DNA of 64,000 nucleotides from Myxococcota bacterium (GTDB lineage Bacteria; Myxococcota_A; UBA9160; UBA4427), in NCBI GenBank assembly GCA_029243605.1, contig JAQWRT010000077.1, positions 1-64,000 of the forward strand, read 5' to 3'. Under the pieces are notes generated by a model, which searched no databases, was not told the origin of the DNA, and saw only the letters and a program-made list of their open reading frames with translations. The position numbers and the translations under genes are program-made. Positions 1 to 8,460 of the stretch are shown here, in pieces (the first letter of the stretch is position 1; each line of letters begins with the position of its first letter).

Positions 1-680
1 ACGCTGCCGGTGAAGGCCACCTTATCCACGCCGCCTCGGCACAGGGCTGCGCCGGTTTCCCCGTCCCCGGTCAGAACCTGGAGAACGTTCTCGGGCAAGC
101 CTGCGTCGGCGAAAATTTCCCCGGCCAACAAGCCGGAGAAGGGTGTGACCTCCGAGGGCTTCAGGATGGCGGTATTCCCCGCCATCAGAGCCTGGATCAC
201 GGGATTCATCGCGAGCACGAAAGGACCATTCCACGGGCTGATTACCGCCACCACGCCCAGGGGTCGGTGCACGATCCGCAGGCGTTTCATGAACCGGGTC
301 AGACCGTGAAGCTTCCTCTTCTCGCTCTTAAGGATTGTCTCGGCGTTCTTCGCGTAGTAGTTGAGGGCATCCCCCACCGCAAAGATTTCCATCTGCAACG
401 CTTCGGTACGAGGCTTGCCAGTCTCCTGGATGACCGTCGTCAGAATATCTTCCTGGCGGGCCAGCAACGCGTCGAGGGCACCGTACATGAAGCGTGCGCG
501 CTCGGAGATGGGAAGCGCGGCCCAGTCGACCTGGGCCTTGCGGGCGCGAGCCACTGCGGACTCGACATCGGCGGCCGTGTGAATTTCGATTTCGCCGATC
601 GGCTCCAGGGTCGCCGGGCTTGCAAGAGCGAGCCGGCGGCGGCCGGATGCACCGGCATCCAGGGGGGTCAGAATGGCCAT
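1..680 (-). CDS. Aldehyde dehydrogenase family protein, N-terminal part (3' end beyond window)
   Basis: About 226 N-terminal residues of an NAD(P)-dependent aldehyde dehydrogenase, which would oxidise an aldehyde to the acid. The frame reads MAILTPLDAG at the start. It holds the cofactor-domain motif PWNGPF near residue 165, a KPSE stretch, and ends in VAFTGS at the window edge. The catalytic Cys and Glu lie outside the window, so activity cannot be judged. The ATG at 678-680 is the first in-frame start and precedes the recognisable fold. The gene is divergent from the CoA-transferase at 835, sharing a 154-base intergenic region, so it may supply acids to that CoA-activating operon. The substrate is unknown. 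Confidence 0.88.
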   Translation of the reverse strand, partial: MAILTPLDAGASGRRRLALASPATLEPIGEIEIHTAADVESAVARARKAQVDWAALPISERARFMYGALDALLARQEDILTTVIQETGKPRTEALQMEIFAVGDALNYYAKNAETILKSEKRKLHGLTRFMKRLRIVHRPLGVVAVISPWNGPFVLAMNPVIQALMAGNTAILKPSEVTPFSGLLAGEIFADAGLPENVLQVLTGDGETGAALCRGGVDKVAFTGS

Positions 681-834
681 GGGGGGTGGGTCTCCTCGGC
701 TGGGGTCTTCCAGAGCGTACACAAAAGCCAGACCCTCGCGACCCGCAATATCTGTCGTCGGGACTCGAGCCTCCGCTCATTTCCGCCTGGAGAGAAGCTA
801 CACTCGCGGTTCCCTCAAGCCCCCAAGGAACCCA

Positions 835-2058
835 ATGGTCGGCGCAAGTCAATCGGCATTATCGAATAGGCGGGTTCTGGAAATCGCCGATGCCAGCGGT
901 GCCTACTGCGGCAAGCTGCTGGCGGATATGGGAGCCGACGTCATCAAACTGGAAGCGCCTGGAGGCGCCCCGGATCGCTCGATCCCCCCTTTCCTTGAAG
1001 GGGTCCCGGGTGACGACCGCAGCCTGCACTTCCTCTACACGAACACGAGCAAGCGCGGAATCACCCTGGATATCCACCACCCCGAAGGCCGCGCCCTATT
1101 CAAGAAGCTGGCGAAGACCGCGGATCTGATCGTGGAAACCCTACCCGTGGGCTATCTCGACGATCTCGGGATTGGCTACTCCGCTCTTTCCGCCGAGCAC
1201 CCGGAACTCGTCCTGACCTCCATCACCGGGTTCGGGCAGAACGGGCCGCGCGCGAATTGGAAGTCGTCGGATCTCGTGGCAGGAGCCGTAGGGGGCCCCC
1301 TCTTCGTCACCGGCGATGCCGAAGCTCCCCCGGTAGCCCTAGCCGGGGAACAGAATTTTCTCATGGCCTCGACCTGCGCAGCGTCGAGTAGCCTGATCGC
1401 CTTGCTCTCGGCGGGCCGCACCGGCCGAGGTCAGCACGTGGACATCTCGCTCCAGGAGACCACTCTGGCTATTTCCCATATTTCAGGAGTCGGGAAATGG
1501 CTCGACGACGGGATCATCCCCCGGCGCGTGGGGACCGCCCTCACCGCCTCGGTGCCTTCGGGCGCCTATGCGTGCCGAGATGGAAGGGTCTACCTGATGG
1601 TGAATCGTCCGGCGCACTGGCAAGCCCTGGCCCAGTGGATTCACGAAGAAACCGGCAACGAGGAAGTCCTCGATCCGCTCTTCGAGGGCCCCTCTTCCAA
1701 ACGAATCGAATACCGCGAGCTTCTCGATCTCTTCATCTCGGAATTGACGGCCCTGCATACCGTCGAGGAGATCTTTCACGAGGGTCAGAGGCGTCATATC
1801 GCTTTCACTCCCCTGCAAACCACCGCCGAAACCGCCGCCGACCCCCACCTCGCCGCGCGCGACTATTTTATCGAGGTCGACCACCCCAAGACTGGAAAGC
1901 TGCGTTATCCCGGCGCCCCCTTTCGCCCTGAAATCACGCCCTGGAGGATCTCGCGCCCAGCACCCGAGATCGGTCAACACAACGAAGAGGTTTTCTCACA
2001 GGAACTGGGCCTCTCAAACAGCGAGCTTCATTCCCTGGCCGATGCGGGGGTCATCTAG
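835..2058 (+). CDS. Class III (CaiB/BaiF) CoA-transferase family protein, catalytic Asp not found
   Basis: A 407-residue protein of the CaiB/BaiF family, which moves CoA between carboxylic acids or epimerises 2-methylacyl-CoAs. Visible family marks are the N-terminal CoA-binding Rossmann half (KLLADMGADVIKLE, residues 28-40), TGFGQNGP near 131-138, and GRGQHVDISLQE near 200. The ATG at 835 follows an AAGGAA ribosome site at 825-830; a longer upstream reading has no family similarity. By hand alignment with E. coli CaiB (Asp169, in TADYFSG), the matching segment here reads AGEQNFLMAS at 170-179 and has no Asp, so it may be inactive, use Glu172, or work with the next protein. The next CoA-transferase starts 5 bases after the stop, which suggests an operon and possibly a heteromer. 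Confidence 0.88.
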   Translation: MVGASQSALSNRRVLEIADASGAYCGKLLADMGADVIKLEAPGGAPDRSIPPFLEGVPGDDRSLHFLYTNTSKRGITLDIHHPEGRALFKKLAKTADLIVETLPVGYLDDLGIGYSALSAEHPELVLTSITGFGQNGPRANWKSSDLVAGAVGGPLFVTGDAEAPPVALAGEQNFLMASTCAASSSLIALLSAGRTGRGQHVDISLQETTLAISHISGVGKWLDDGIIPRRVGTALTASVPSGAYACRDGRVYLMVNRPAHWQALAQWIHEETGNEEVLDPLFEGPSSKRIEYRELLDLFISELTALHTVEEIFHEGQRRHIAFTPLQTTAETAADPHLAARDYFIEVDHPKTGKLRYPGAPFRPEITPWRISRPAPEIGQHNEEVFSQELGLSNSELHSLADAGVI

Positions 2059-2063
2059 GGCCT

Positions 2064-3305
2064 ATGGATACCCAGGCGATGGCGGGGCTGAAGGTCGTGG
2101 AGTTCACCCAGGGGATGGCGGGCCCCTGGATTGGTCGCATGCTCGCCTGGTGCGGCGCTGAGGTCATCCGCATCGAATCCCACCAGGTTCCCGGGGTTGT
2201 CCGCCTCTATATCCCTCCCCGCTCGGTAGAACGCGTCATCGAACCCGAGATGTCGCCCTGGTTCACCGACTGGGACGCGGGAAAGCTCTTCGTCGCCATC
2301 AATCTCAAAGCACCCGGCGGCACTGATCTCGCTCTGAAGCTCGTCGGCCGCAGTGACCTGGTGATCGAAAATAATCGCTTCGGCGTGATGGAAAATCTGG
2401 GACTCGGCTGGGAAGAACTCCATGCCACCAACGAAAAGCTCATCGCCATTAGCAGTAGTGGCTTCGGGGACACCGGAGTGCATCCGAGCTATGTGAGCTG
2501 GGGTCCCAATATAGAAGCCATGTCCGGCATGGCCTGGCTGGGCGGCTTCCCCGAGGCCGAGGGCGCGATGACCCAATACGCCTACCCCGATTCCCTATCC
2601 GCGCTCCACGGCCTCTTCGCGGTACTCTGCGCCTTGGACTACCGGGAGCAAACGGGACAGGGCCAGCGCATCTCTCTCTCCCAACTCGAAACCACTGTCG
2701 CAATGATCGGGCCCGAGATGATGGACCAGATGGCCCACCAGCAATCGCCGGCCCGGATGGGGAATCGCTCGAGCTATCGAGCTCCCCAGGGCTGCTACCC
2801 CTGCGCGGGCGAGGACCAACACTGCGTGGTCTCGGTGGCCACCCAGCACGAGTGGGCCGCCCTGTGCCGGGTGATCGGACGCCCGAACTGGGCGGACGAC
2901 CCCCGCTTCGCAAGCGGCGCCACCCGGCAAGCCGAGGCCGATACCATCGACGCGGCCATCGGGGAGTGGACCTTCGGCCTGACTCCTCAGAGCGCTGTGG
3001 AATCGCTTCAGGCCGCCGGAGTCCCGGCGGGCGTCGTGCAGAACACCGAGGACCAATACCTGCGCGATCCCCATCTCGCCGAGCGCGGCTATTTCGAAAC
3101 CATTCCCCACCTCAAGAAGGGCGAGGTCGTGGCACCCGGAATTCCCCTGGGTCTTCAGGGCACTCCGGGGCGCACAACCCGAGCCGGTGCCGCCATGGGA
3201 GAGGACAACGAGTCCGTTTTTCGAGAACTTCTGAATCTCTCCGCCGACGAGTACAATGCCTACGTCGAAGCGGGTGCCATCGAATTGGCCGCCTCACCCG
3301 CTTAA
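2064..3305 (+). CDS. Class III (CaiB/BaiF) CoA-transferase
   Basis: A 413-residue CoA-transferase of the CaiB/BaiF family. It has the N-terminal motif RMLAWCGAEVIRIE (25-38), SSGFGDTG near 131-138, and the expected catalytic aspartate Asp176 in AYPDSLSALHG. It starts 5 bases after the stop of the Asp-lacking paralogue and is followed by an enoyl-CoA hydratase and an MFS carrier on the same strand. This looks like an uptake, CoA-activation and hydration unit. The acid substrate cannot be told from sequence. The pair resembles two-gene class III enzymes such as BbsEF in layout, but that functional match is only an analogy. Confidence 0.9.
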   Translation: MDTQAMAGLKVVEFTQGMAGPWIGRMLAWCGAEVIRIESHQVPGVVRLYIPPRSVERVIEPEMSPWFTDWDAGKLFVAINLKAPGGTDLALKLVGRSDLVIENNRFGVMENLGLGWEELHATNEKLIAISSSGFGDTGVHPSYVSWGPNIEAMSGMAWLGGFPEAEGAMTQYAYPDSLSALHGLFAVLCALDYREQTGQGQRISLSQLETTVAMIGPEMMDQMAHQQSPARMGNRSSYRAPQGCYPCAGEDQHCVVSVATQHEWAALCRVIGRPNWADDPRFASGATRQAEADTIDAAIGEWTFGLTPQSAVESLQAAGVPAGVVQNTEDQYLRDPHLAERGYFETIPHLKKGEVVAPGIPLGLQGTPGRTTRAGAAMGEDNESVFRELLNLSADEYNAYVEAGAIELAASPA

Positions 3306-3360
3306 GAAAGCTCAAAGCGCGATACCAGCGCTCATTCCCGAAACCGAAAAGGGGACGACG

Positions 3361-4200
3361 ATGACGACTGCAAACTACGGTCTTCAATTGATCGATGTGA
3401 ATGTCGAAGCGGGAGTCGCATGGGCGACGGTCAACAATCCCCCAGTCAACGTGATCACCATGGAACTCTTCTCCGAACTCACACGCTTGGGTGAAATCGT
3501 GGAGGCCGACGAAGACGCCCGAGTGCTCGTTCTCAAGAGCGCCAACCCCGACTTCTTCCTCGCCCACTTCGATGTCAGTGCGATCCTCAAATTCCCCACC
3601 GACAAAGAGGCCCTAAGGTCGGCGAAGAACGCCTTTCACGAGATGTGCGAACGCTTCCGACTGATGGACAAGGTCACTGTGGCCCAGATCGAAGGGCGCG
3701 CGGGTGGCGGCGGAAGCGAACTCGCGTCGGCCTTCGATATGCGTTTCGGGGTCCTCGACAAAACCGTTATCTGCCAAATGGAGGTCCCCCTTGGCATCCT
3801 CCCAGGCGGCGGCGGCACCCAGCGCCTGCCCCGCATGCTCGGCCGGGGACGGGCCCTGGAAGTGATTCTCGGCGCTGACGACCTCGATGCGGAGACCGCG
3901 GAAAAATGGGGCTACCTCAACCGCGCCCTCCCCGCCGAAAAAATTGGCCCCTTCGTGGAAAACCTGGCCCGACGGATCGCCCGCCACCCCCCGGAAGCCG
4001 TTCGACTCGCCAAGCAAGCGGTCAACGCCGCGGACCAACCCCTGGCCGAGGGCCTGATCGAAGAGGACTACCTCTTCCAGGTGCTCCTGCGTACCCCCGA
4101 AGCGCCCGCGGCCATGAAGCGCTTCATGGAGCGTGGCGGGCAGACCCCCGAGGCCGAGTCCCGGGTGGCCGAACTCGTCGAAGGTATCCTGGAGGACTGA
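3361..4200 (+). CDS. Enoyl-CoA hydratase (crotonase family)
   Basis: A 279-residue crotonase. It carries the oxyanion-hole region (GRAGGGGSELAS) and both acidic residues typical of hydratases: Glu in GGSELA and Glu in QMEVPLGILPGGGGTQRL. It is therefore likely a true hydratase adding water to a 2-enoyl-CoA, rather than one of the divergent crotonases elsewhere in the window. The ATG at 3361 is preceded by an AAGGGG ribosome site; in-frame codons upstream overlap the end of the previous gene and lack family similarity. It is the third gene of the 835-5459 operon-like run. Confidence 0.92.
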   Translation: MTTANYGLQLIDVNVEAGVAWATVNNPPVNVITMELFSELTRLGEIVEADEDARVLVLKSANPDFFLAHFDVSAILKFPTDKEALRSAKNAFHEMCERFRLMDKVTVAQIEGRAGGGGSELASAFDMRFGVLDKTVICQMEVPLGILPGGGGTQRLPRMLGRGRALEVILGADDLDAETAEKWGYLNRALPAEKIGPFVENLARRIARHPPEAVRLAKQAVNAADQPLAEGLIEEDYLFQVLLRTPEAPAAMKRFMERGGQTPEAESRVAELVEGILED

Positions 4201-4250
4201 GCGGGACCGCGCATCTTGTGATCGACCCCCGGCTCGGCTAATTGCTCCGC

Positions 4251-5459
4251 ATGGCCGAGAACGGAAGCGACCGAGAATTCAGCCCCAACGAAAAGCGCAT
4301 CGTGCATTTCACGGGCTTTGCCCACGCGGCCACCCACTACGTCGAACTCATCTACCCCACCCTGGCCGTAGGCCTGGTCGCGCAAATGCCCGGAGTCGCC
4401 TCCATCGAGGAGGCCCTGTCCTGGAGTTTTGGCGCTTACCTGCTCTTCGGGTTGGGAGCCTTGCCCGCGGGCATCGCGGCGGATCGATGGGGAGGACGGC
4501 GGGTCATCTTGGCGGGCCTGGTGGTAGCGGGGGGTTCGGCCTGCCTGGCCGCCGGCACCGAACCGGGCTGGACCCTGGCCCTCGCTCTTTGCGGCATCGG
4601 GACCGGCGCGAGTCTCTATCACCCCGCCGGCACCGGGCTTCTCTCCCGGGCAGTCGCCTCCCGGGGTCGCGCCCTGGGAATCAACGGCGTCTACGGCAAT
4701 GTCGGCATTGCGCTCTCGCCCCTGGTGACCTCCCTGCTCGTCGAGAGCATCGGCTGGCGCGAAACTTTTGCGGTGACCGGCGGGGTGATCCTATTGGCCA
4801 CCCTGGCTTTCAGTCGGGTCAAGATCGTCGAACCGGGACGCGCCGAGCACCCCGACCCGGACGAAACGACCACCGGCCAGTCCCGAGATTCCGGCGCCAT
4901 CGCGGCATTCGTGATCCTGTGCCTCACCGCCACCCTGGGCGGCTTCGCGTATCGCGGCAATACGGTGGCCCAGCCCGCTCTCTTCGCCCAGGACATTTCC
5001 TTCATGGGCTACGGCTTGGCGGCCTCCATCGCCATGCTTCTGGGGACCGCCGGACAATATGTCGGTGGCCGAATCGCCGATCGTATGGATCTACGCGTGG
5101 CCTACCTCGCCTATCACGTGGCGAGCCTGCCCGCCCTCGTCGTGATCGCCTCGACGACCCAGTGGCCCCTGCTGGTGGCGTCCTCGATCTATGCGTTCTT
5201 CGCCCTGGGGATGCAACCCATCGAGAACAGCCTCTTCGCCGTGTTCACTCCCGAGCGCTGGCGCTCCACGGCCTACGGGCTCAAATTCGTGCTGACCTTC
5301 GGGGTCGGCTCCAGCGCGGTCTGGATGGTTCGATCCGTGGCCGAGAGCCAAGGCTGGCACGCGGTCTACAGCGTACTCGTCTGGGTGGTGGTAGGCCTGA
5401 TCGCCTGCATCGGGGGGCTCTTCTTCGCCACCCGGGGGCGGGAAGCTCGAAACGCCTGA
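4251..5459 (+). CDS. Major facilitator superfamily transporter
   Basis: A 402-residue inner-membrane carrier with about 12 hydrophobic helices. Between helices 2 and 3 it has the MFS signature GIAADRWGGRR. The run SLYHPAGTGLLSRAV followed by NGVYGNVGIALSP resembles the Fsr-like efflux branch of MFS. The ATG at 4251 is chosen; a TTG at 4242 is possible. It closes an operon of two CoA-transferases and an enoyl-CoA hydratase, so it may import or export the acid handled by them. The direction of transport and the substrate are unknown. The gene ends against a perfect hairpin shared with the convergent Fe-S oxidoreductase gene. Confidence 0.9.
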   Translation: MAENGSDREFSPNEKRIVHFTGFAHAATHYVELIYPTLAVGLVAQMPGVASIEEALSWSFGAYLLFGLGALPAGIAADRWGGRRVILAGLVVAGGSACLAAGTEPGWTLALALCGIGTGASLYHPAGTGLLSRAVASRGRALGINGVYGNVGIALSPLVTSLLVESIGWRETFAVTGGVILLATLAFSRVKIVEPGRAEHPDPDETTTGQSRDSGAIAAFVILCLTATLGGFAYRGNTVAQPALFAQDISFMGYGLAASIAMLLGTAGQYVGGRIADRMDLRVAYLAYHVASLPALVVIASTTQWPLLVASSIYAFFALGMQPIENSLFAVFTPERWRSTAYGLKFVLTFGVGSSAVWMVRSVAESQGWHAVYSVLVWVVVGLIACIGGLFFATRGREARNA

Positions 5460-5476
5460 AGCCCGGGTCCCGGGCT
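5460..5476. terminator. Hairpin filling the gap between convergent genes
   Basis: AGCCCGG, a 3-base loop GTC, then CCGGGCT form a perfect 7-bp GC-rich stem. It lies exactly between the stop codons of the MFS gene (plus) and the Fe-S oxidoreductase gene (minus). It could end transcription from both sides. There is no T-tract on either side, so it is not a textbook intrinsic terminator. Confidence 0.5.
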
Positions 5477-7518
5477 CAATCCTCGAGAGATTCTGCCACC
5501 AGTTCGGCAATATCGGCCACGCGAACTTCGCCCTCGGGGTCGAGAGCGCTGCTGGCATCCGAAAACATCTGCATGCAGAAGGGGCACGAGAGGGCCGCCG
5601 TCTTGGCCCCGCAGCCCTGAATCTGCTCGAATCGATCCTGATTGATCCGCTTCTCGGGCTTGTCGTCCATCCACGCGTACCCGCCCCCCGAGCCGCAGCA
5701 ATGCGATTGAGAGCGGTTCTTTTCCATCTCCACCAATGCGCCGGGCTCCGAGACACTCTCCACAACCGTACGCGGAGCCTCGTAGACCTCGTTGTGACGG
5801 CCGAGATAGCACGGGTCGTGATAGGTGACGCTATCGAGATTGCCCTTCGGCTTCAGCCGGCCTTCGTGAAGCAGCCCTTCGATGAGTTCGCTGTGATGGA
5901 CGACCTCGAGGTCACCGCCGTAATCGGGGTATTCATTCTTCAGCGTGTTGAAGCAATGGGGACAGGTAGTCACCACCTTCTTGATCCCATAGCGCTCGAA
6001 GGTCTCGATATTTTCCTTCGTGCACACCTGATAGGTGAGCTCACCGCCAACGCGCCGAGCCGGATCCCCGGTGCAGACCTCCTCGGCCCCGAGCAAACCA
6101 AAATCGACTCCCGCCGCATCGAGGACCTTGACCATGGCCCGACTGACCTCAATATTCCGATCCACCATGGACCCGGCACACCCCACCCAGAAGAGCGTGT
6201 CGGCCTTGTCACCGCGATTGAAGACCTTGACGTCCAAATCCTCGAACCACTCCTCGCGATCCTTGGAGGTCCCGGCAAAGGGGTGCATCCGGTCATCCAT
6301 ATTTTTCAGGAAGGTCTGGGCCTCTTCGCCCATCTTCGACTCGGTCATCACCAGGTGACGCCGCATATCGATGATCTTGGGAACATGCTCGATATACATG
6401 GGGCACTCACGCATGCAGGCACCACAGGTGCGACAGCCCCAAAGCTCATCCTCGAGGACGGCGGGAGCGCTTTCGCCCTGGCCGTCACCGATCAACGAAG
6501 GCTGCCCCTCGGAACTCCCATTGGCGAGCAGGCTGGGAGCCACCTGGTTCAAGTGGCCGTGCATATCCTTAATGAGCTTTCGGGGACTCAGGGGCGAACC
6601 GCTGATCTTCGCCGGACAAACCGATTCGCAGCGCCCGCAATTCACGCAGGCGTCCAGATCCATCAAGCCTTTCCAACTGAACCGCTCGATTTCACCGATG
6701 CCGAGTCGATCCAGCGCGTCTTCATCCTCGTCGAGCATCTGGTCGATATCGGGATGCGAGAGCTTCCCCATGGGCTCCAGATTGCGAAGAAAGATATTCC
6801 CCGCCCCGTAGAGAACGTGGGTAAATTTCCCGTAGACGAAATAAGCGATGAATGCGAAAGCAGTCACCGCGTGAAACCACCAGAGCCAACGATGAAGCTC
6901 GAGCAAGCTGGCCGAATCCACCCCTCGCAGAGCCAGGGCGATCACGTAGCCAACCGGTGACCAGCGAGCGAGTTCGGGCGCGGCATCCAATTCCGTCGCC
7001 TCGATCCGAATCCCCTCGACGAGAAAGCCCTGGATAAAAATCAGCAAGAGGAGCCCCAGGGCGATCCAATCATCCATGGCCGAGTGCAGGCGCTCGGGAC
7101 GAACGATCATCCTCCAATAGAGCGCCATCAGAAGGCCAACAAGTCCCATCAGGCCAGCGAGATCGGCAAAGAGCGAAAAGCCGAGGTAAAAAGGGCCGGC
7201 AATGAAGTGGATGCCGGTCCACTCCTGAATGGCAATCATCGTCGTGGCGAGGAAGGCTCCGAGGAAGCCATAGAGGATGAGCAAATGCGCCACACCGGGA
7301 AAGGGATCGCGCAGGTGGCGGCGCTGGCCAAAGATCTCGATGAGCGTGCCGCTCAGGCGCTCGCCCAAGCGGTCGGTTCGCTGTTCCGGGGTGCCCTCGC
7401 GCCAGAGTTGAATGCGCTGCCATGCACCGCGCAGCAGAATCAAGACCGCGACCGCGGCCAGGGCGTAAATCGCCGGGCCCCAAACTATGTTCCAGTAGAT
7501 CTCGCGGGTAAGTTCCAT
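5476..7518 (-). CDS. Membrane-bound Fe-S oxidoreductase (NarI-like plus HdrD/CCG domains), candidate ETF:quinone oxidoreductase
   Basis: A 680-residue fusion. Residues 10-240 hold about six membrane helices of the NarI/b-type cytochrome kind with several His (His78, His104, His209, His216). Next come two 4Fe-4S motifs (Cys291/294/297/301 and Cys362/365/368/372). Then two CCG-type cysteine domains follow (Cys447, Cys482, Cys519, Cys522; Cys570, Cys607-608, Cys645, Cys648), as in HdrD. Proteins of this build act as ETF:(methyl)menaquinone oxidoreductases (EMO) in several anaerobes and other bacteria. That fits here because EtfB and EtfA are encoded at 35.7-37.5 kb and no FixC-type ETF-QO is seen. 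It would sit in the inner membrane and take electrons from acyl-CoA dehydrogenation. The role is inferred from architecture and context. Confidence 0.85.
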   Translation of the reverse strand: MELTREIYWNIVWGPAIYALAAVAVLILLRGAWQRIQLWREGTPEQRTDRLGERLSGTLIEIFGQRRHLRDPFPGVAHLLILYGFLGAFLATTMIAIQEWTGIHFIAGPFYLGFSLFADLAGLMGLVGLLMALYWRMIVRPERLHSAMDDWIALGLLLLIFIQGFLVEGIRIEATELDAAPELARWSPVGYVIALALRGVDSASLLELHRWLWWFHAVTAFAFIAYFVYGKFTHVLYGAGNIFLRNLEPMGKLSHPDIDQMLDEDEDALDRLGIGEIERFSWKGLMDLDACVNCGRCESVCPAKISGSPLSPRKLIKDMHGHLNQVAPSLLANGSSEGQPSLIGDGQGESAPAVLEDELWGCRTCGACMRECPMYIEHVPKIIDMRRHLVMTESKMGEEAQTFLKNMDDRMHPFAGTSKDREEWFEDLDVKVFNRGDKADTLFWVGCAGSMVDRNIEVSRAMVKVLDAAGVDFGLLGAEEVCTGDPARRVGGELTYQVCTKENIETFERYGIKKVVTTCPHCFNTLKNEYPDYGGDLEVVHHSELIEGLLHEGRLKPKGNLDSVTYHDPCYLGRHNEVYEAPRTVVESVSEPGALVEMEKNRSQSHCCGSGGGYAWMDDKPEKRINQDRFEQIQGCGAKTAALSCPFCMQMFSDASSALDPEGEVRVADIAELVAESLED

Positions 7519-7550
7519 TTGGCCAACGGCAAACTACCAAGCCCACGACG

Positions 7551-7579
7551 TTGGTTGCAACCTTCCCGACCGCTATACT
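7551..7579 (+). promoter_or_regulatory. Possible sigma70-like promoter toward the CoxG-like gene
   Basis: TTGGTT at 7551-7556 and TATACT at 7574-7579 are 17 bases apart. The -10 matches consensus at 5 of 6 positions, the -35 at only 3. It would give a leader of about 270 bases that includes the palindrome at 7773-7793. Confidence 0.35.
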
Positions 7580-7772
7580 GCCCTTCTGAGGCAAATGGGG
7601 CCCATCTGCCCGCACCTCGAAGCCGGGTTGCGCGGCGGGTGACCAGAAAGACTTCAGCGGGACTGCGCTTGTCTGGCCAGACCGCCCAAAAAGGTCGAAA
7701 TCCGTACAAAAAGAAGGGTCCCACGGCTGGAAGAGGTCCGGCGAGTTCGCGATACACTCCGGGCCTCCATTA

Positions 7773-7793
7773 TCGGACCTCGCGAAGGTCCGA
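7773..7793. promoter_or_regulatory. 8-bp perfect inverted repeat (candidate operator or leader hairpin)
   Basis: TCGGACCT, loop CGCGA, then AGGTCCGA: a perfect 8-bp inverted repeat 63 bases before the GTG start of the CoxG-like gene. The spacing and dyad suit either a dimeric repressor site or an RNA hairpin. Its GACCT/AGGTC core also occurs at 21415-21428, upstream of another catabolic gene pair. Confidence 0.5.
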
Positions 7794-7856
7794 GCCTTGG
7801 TCGGGCCCTTGCCCATTTCGGCCAACGAACTGAACGCGAGAGCGAAAGGAACCCCC

Positions 7857-8441
7857 GTGGCCATCGAAATCACAGAACAGATGACCGTCGAGGCCCCCAT
7901 AGAAGTTGCCTGGGCCTTCGTGACCGATGCACGCCGAGTGGCCAGTTGCATGCCCGGCGCTGAAATCGTCGAGGAGATCGACGAAAAAACCTTTCTCGGG
8001 AAGGCCAAGGTCAAGCTCGGAGCCATCACCACCGCCTATAAGGGCCAGGTCGTCTTTTCCGAGGTCGACTCGGATAACCGAACCATGAAGCTGAGTGGCG
8101 AGGGGCGAGAAACCGGTGGAGGCACCGCCAAGGGCAGCCTCGACGTACAGCTCGCCGAGACACCCGACGGCGGCACCGAGATGAGATTCGACGTCAGAGT
8201 TGATCTGACGGGGAAGGTCATGCAGATGGGGCGCGGCATGATCAAGGGCGTATCCGCTCAGCTCTTCAAACAGTTTTCGGCCAACGCCCAGGCCCAGATT
8301 GCCGCGGCGGTTGCCGATAGCCCGGCGCCTGCACCCGTGGCCCAAGACGAAGCGCTTGCCGTGGGCTCACTCCTCGGCCGCACCCTCTGGCAGATGATCG
8401 TTGACTTCTTCCGGCGCCTCTTCGGAAGATCCTCGGGCTGA
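7857..8441 (+). CDS. CoxG-like SRPBCC-fold protein
   Basis: A 194-residue protein of the CoxG (carbon monoxide dehydrogenase subunit G) branch of the SRPBCC fold. Typical features are the opening VEAPIEVAWAFVTDARRVASCMPG (split around residues 10-33), KVKLGAITTAYKG and MGRGMIKGVSAQLFKQF. A hydrophobic, arginine-ending tail (QMIVDFFRRLFGRS) may bind membrane. A GTG at 7857 is chosen because AAGGA lies 6 bases before it. CoxG proteins usually sit beside molybdenum hydroxylase genes and are thought to help recruit or mature them. Here the coxMSL-like genes are 10 kb away and the neighbour is a CoA-transferase 19 bases downstream, so its partner is uncertain. Confidence 0.82.
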   Translation: MAIEITEQMTVEAPIEVAWAFVTDARRVASCMPGAEIVEEIDEKTFLGKAKVKLGAITTAYKGQVVFSEVDSDNRTMKLSGEGRETGGGTAKGSLDVQLAETPDGGTEMRFDVRVDLTGKVMQMGRGMIKGVSAQLFKQFSANAQAQIAAAVADSPAPAPVAQDEALAVGSLLGRTLWQMIVDFFRRLFGRSSG

Positions 8442-8460
8442 AGAATCAGGAGAGCTTAAG

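Larger units (their letters stand above)
7519..7856. other. Divergent intergenic region upstream of the Fe-S oxidoreductase and CoxG-like genes
   Basis: 338 bases without a supported gene. It must hold promoters for both flanking divergent genes. A sigma70-like pair and an 8-bp palindrome are listed separately. Translations on both strands look like arginine- and proline-rich shadows. Confidence 0.6.
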
